Below, in pieces: positions 62,054 to 64,000 of a DNA stretch of 64,000 bases. Below the pieces are notes generated by a model. It had not been told where the DNA came from. It was given only the letters and a program-made list of their open reading frames with translations, and searched no databases. Position 1 is the first letter of the stretch. Each line of letters starts with the position of its first letter. This DNA is from Symsagittifera roscoffensis (taxonomy: Eukaryota; Xenacoelomorpha; Acoela; Convolutidae). A program made the position numbers and the translations under genes. The stretch covers positions 19,593,613-19,657,612 of the forward strand of contig NC_087071.1 in the NCBI RefSeq assembly GCF_963678635.1. Reading direction: 5' to 3'.

Positions 62054-64000
62054 TTATTTTTGATTTGGATAAGGTTTATTTAGCTGACATACTATACAAT
62101 CATTGCATAGTACTTTTATCCAAATTGGTGCATTTGGAAAATAAAAGTTTTGTATGAAATTTGAATATGTTTTCTCTGATCCAGAGTGTCCTTTAATGTT
62201 TTGTGTATGTGAAATATTAAAAGCTATAAGAATCATACTTAGAGGGAGACAGGGAACTGTAGATTCATTTAATTGGTATTCTAGAAGGTCTGTGTTTTCA
62301 TTAATTGTTGTATTATTAAGTTTTCGAAAATATCTGAGGAGTGTTTTATTTCCTAAAATAGTTGTATCTGCCTTGACGGGTTTAGTTTTATATTTGTGCC
62401 ATGATTTTAGTTGTCTAATTACTGGGTCAAGATTTTGATATTGTTTCAAAGTATTAATTGTAACTTTATTTGTTGGGGGGAGAAAAATGTTTTCAATTTC
62501 TAATTTAGATAAAGGAATTGTATCAAGTGGGTCATGGAGGTCAAAAACTTGATTTATTGTGTATTTTGAATCGTTTGTTTGTGGTCCTGATAAATTTATT
62601 TTATCAGTTAGATTTTCTTTTTCAATTAATGGAAAAAGGTCTTTTTTATGCGGGTGTTGTTTTGTTCTTTTTTGTTGGGTGTTATTTTTTATCCATTGTG
62701 AGTATGGAATTGGTTTGAAAGTTGATGTTCCAAGTAGATCAACTTCGTAGTGGTTATTTTGGCAATCTAAATAAAGTGGGAAGTGTTGTAGATTGTTTAT
62801 CTGTGATTGTTCAACGTCAGTTTTTACTGCATATTTGCATTCTAGTCGGGGTGATGTTTCGTTTTCTGCAAGGTAAAATTTAATATTTTTGGGTATTTCA
62901 ACTGTAGTTTTACGTGTAAGTAATTCAGGTGGTGTATTTCGACTTAAAGTGTCTGGTAATGCAAGATTCTTTCCTGCTGTCCAAACTATATGTAAGTTTG
63001 GGAATTTCATTAGAATTAATTGAAATCTATAAACTCGGTGATTTGGATTAGATTTTTGTGTAAAGAGAAAAATGATTGGTTTGTGATCTGTGAATAGAAC
63101 TGTTGGATGTTTTGATCCAAGTATTAGAAATTCATATTCTGTTAGTGTATATATTATGGCTGTACATTCTCTCATTAGAGTTGAGAGTCGTAGCTCTGCT
63201 TGAGTGAATAGTCGAGAATTTGCTGATGTAAGGTTCATTTTGTTTGTACCATTGTATGATTGTAATAATGCTGCGCCGATGCCAAAATTCGAAGCATCGC
63301 ACATTGCATAGAATGGTTGATTTGGATCTGGAATTGTATTCGAAATTTGTTCAGTTAAGAGTTTTTTAATTTCTTCAAATCGTGCTTGATGTTCTGTGTT
63401 CCATTCAAAATTATTTTGTTGTCTAAGTATATTATAGAATGGTCTTAGGTATAATTGCATTTTATAGACATATTTGCTTAAAAAATTCAACATTCCAAGG
63501 AATTCTTGGGTTTTCTTTTTGTTTGTTGGTGGTTGCAGTTTTTGAATAGCATCAATGCGTGATTTTAATGGAGTGATTGTTTTTCTTTCTATATTGTGTC
63601 CTAAGAGTTTAACTCGTGTTAAAAAGAAGTGTGATTTATCGGGGGCGGCCTTCAGATTTTCGTTCTGAAGTATTTTGTGATAGTGTTCTAAAACTTTAAA
63701 CATTTCTTCTTTTGTCTGTGATTGCATAAAAACATCGTCTAAATAGGTGATTACGTTTTTCTTGAGTATTAGTGGTCTAAAAATTTTGCTCATAAAAGCT
63801 GAAAATGCTGCTGGTCCTATGGATATTCCATAGAATAGGCGGTTGAATTCATATTGCTGATTTCCAATGACAAATTGTGTTAAGCGTCGCGATTGTTCAT
63901 CTAGTGGCATTTGATTATATGCACTATTCATATCTGCGGTTCTAAAGTATTTTCCGTTTATTTTTGTTAAAATAACTTGTATTGGTTCAATAGGCCAATT
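62054..64000 (-). CDS. pol: Gypsy-type RT, RNase H and integrase zinc finger (partial, runs off the right edge)
   Basis: Open from the window edge (minus-strand AAT TGG CCT...) to TAA at 62,056-62,054. RT motifs: FRTADMNSAYNQMPLD (motif A), FYGISIGPAAFSAFM (motif B) and the catalytic VITYLDDVFMQ. The primer-grip region follows (KLLGHNIERKTITPL). RNase H begins at AMCDASNFGIGAAL, with a conserved MRECTAIIYTL and TDHKPIIFLF. A long ~130-residue linker precedes the integrase HHCC finger (SHTQNIKGHSG ... CNDCIVC). Family placement is firm (Ty3/Gypsy, errantivirus-like layout because of the env downstream). The upstream protease and gag are outside the window. Confidence 0.92.
   Translation of the reverse strand, partial: NWPIEPIQVILTKINGKYFRTADMNSAYNQMPLDEQSRRLTQFVIGNQQYEFNRLFYGISIGPAAFSAFMSKIFRPLILKKNVITYLDDVFMQSQTKEEMFKVLEHYHKILQNENLKAAPDKSHFFLTRVKLLGHNIERKTITPLKSRIDAIQKLQPPTNKKKTQEFLGMLNFLSKYVYKMQLYLRPFYNILRQQNNFEWNTEHQARFEEIKKLLTEQISNTIPDPNQPFYAMCDASNFGIGAALLQSYNGTNKMNLTSANSRLFTQAELRLSTLMRECTAIIYTLTEYEFLILGSKHPTVLFTDHKPIIFLFTQKSNPNHRVYRFQLILMKFPNLHIVWTAGKNLALPDTLSRNTPPELLTRKTTVEIPKNIKFYLAENETSPRLECKYAVKTDVEQSQINNLQHFPLYLDCQNNHYEVDLLGTSTFKPIPYSQWIKNNTQQKRTKQHPHKKDLFPLIEKENLTDKINLSGPQTNDSKYTINQVFDLHDPLDTIPLSKLEIENIFLPPTNKVTINTLKQYQNLDPVIRQLKSWHKYKTKPVKADTTILGNKTLLRYFRKLNNTTINENTDLLEYQLNESTVPCLPLSMILIAFNISHTQNIKGHSGSEKTYSNFIQNFYFPNAPIWIKVLCNDCIVCQLNKPYPNQK

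Larger units (their letters stand above)
52195..64000 (-). mobile_element. Env-bearing Gypsy-type retroelement with two extra ORFs (runs off the right edge)
   Basis: At least 11.8 kb on the minus strand: RT-RNase H (partial at the edge), integrase, 0.8-kb spacer, Ser/Pro ORF, env, ORF-X, 1.57-kb 3' region, LTR. Gag, protease and the 5' LTR must lie beyond 64,000. The sense strand is A/C-rich and G-poor throughout the coding part. Only a few lesions are visible (one stop in the integrase linker, one frame break in env, frame breaks in ORF-X). Confidence 0.9.

Overview
This is an invertebrate-like metazoan genomic window. It is AT-rich, packed with homopolymer runs, and almost free of intact host genes. 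The organism cannot be named from the sequence. The eukaryotic assignment rests on BEL/Pao and Ty3/Gypsy LTR retrotransposons, a CR1/L2-type LINE, hAT-like MITEs with 8-bp target duplications, spliced-looking exons with AATAAA signals, and the lack of any bacterial gene organisation.

Layout. 1-5.8 kb: decayed repeats (a LINE relic, a GGAATCCGC-rich repeat, a GAGCAGTCTTG-ended repeat, a hAT-type MITE with a perfect 8-bp TSD). 5.80-13.78 kb: a BEL/Pao element on the minus strand, bounded by 146-bp LTRs and the 5-bp TSD CAGGT. Its gag and pol are separated only by one in-frame TAG, and a 200-N gap lies in the integrase. 13.8-24.6 kb: gene-poor DNA with a second MITE, a diverged tandem duplication and two facing repeat copies. 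24.58-37.37 kb: a Gypsy element on the minus strand (202-bp LTRs, TSD ACTAG) with several frame breaks. Its 5' half plus flank was tandemly duplicated (2,407-bp unit, 4-bp junction homology). A 3,585-bp LINE with an N-terminal 2A peptide then landed in the gag of the second copy. 37.4-40.6 kb: a second MITE family and a terminal host exon.

40.6-64.0 kb: two copies of one env-bearing Gypsy-type element in inverted orientation, their 3' ends facing across about 4.2 kb. The plus-strand copy (40.6-48.0 kb) is 5'-truncated and decayed. The minus-strand copy (52.2 kb to beyond the right edge) is much better preserved. Its order is RT-RNaseH-integrase, about 0.8 kb of spacer, a Ser/Pro-rich 392-codon ORF with no methionine that opens directly after a splice-acceptor-like site, an envelope-type glycoprotein, an unrecognised ORF (called ORF-X here), about 1.5 kb of conserved non-coding DNA, and a putative LTR. 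Consecutive ORFs overlap by 13 nt and 4 nt, and both overlaps recur in the two copies. This env locus with two extra, unrecognised genes is the best candidate for a previously undescribed system. The DNA between the copies holds two candidate host exons, one of them ending next to the LTR, and a cluster of hairpins and repeats.

No tRNA, rRNA, CRISPR or bacterial-type operon was seen. Most coding capacity is retroelement-derived, and most of it is broken.
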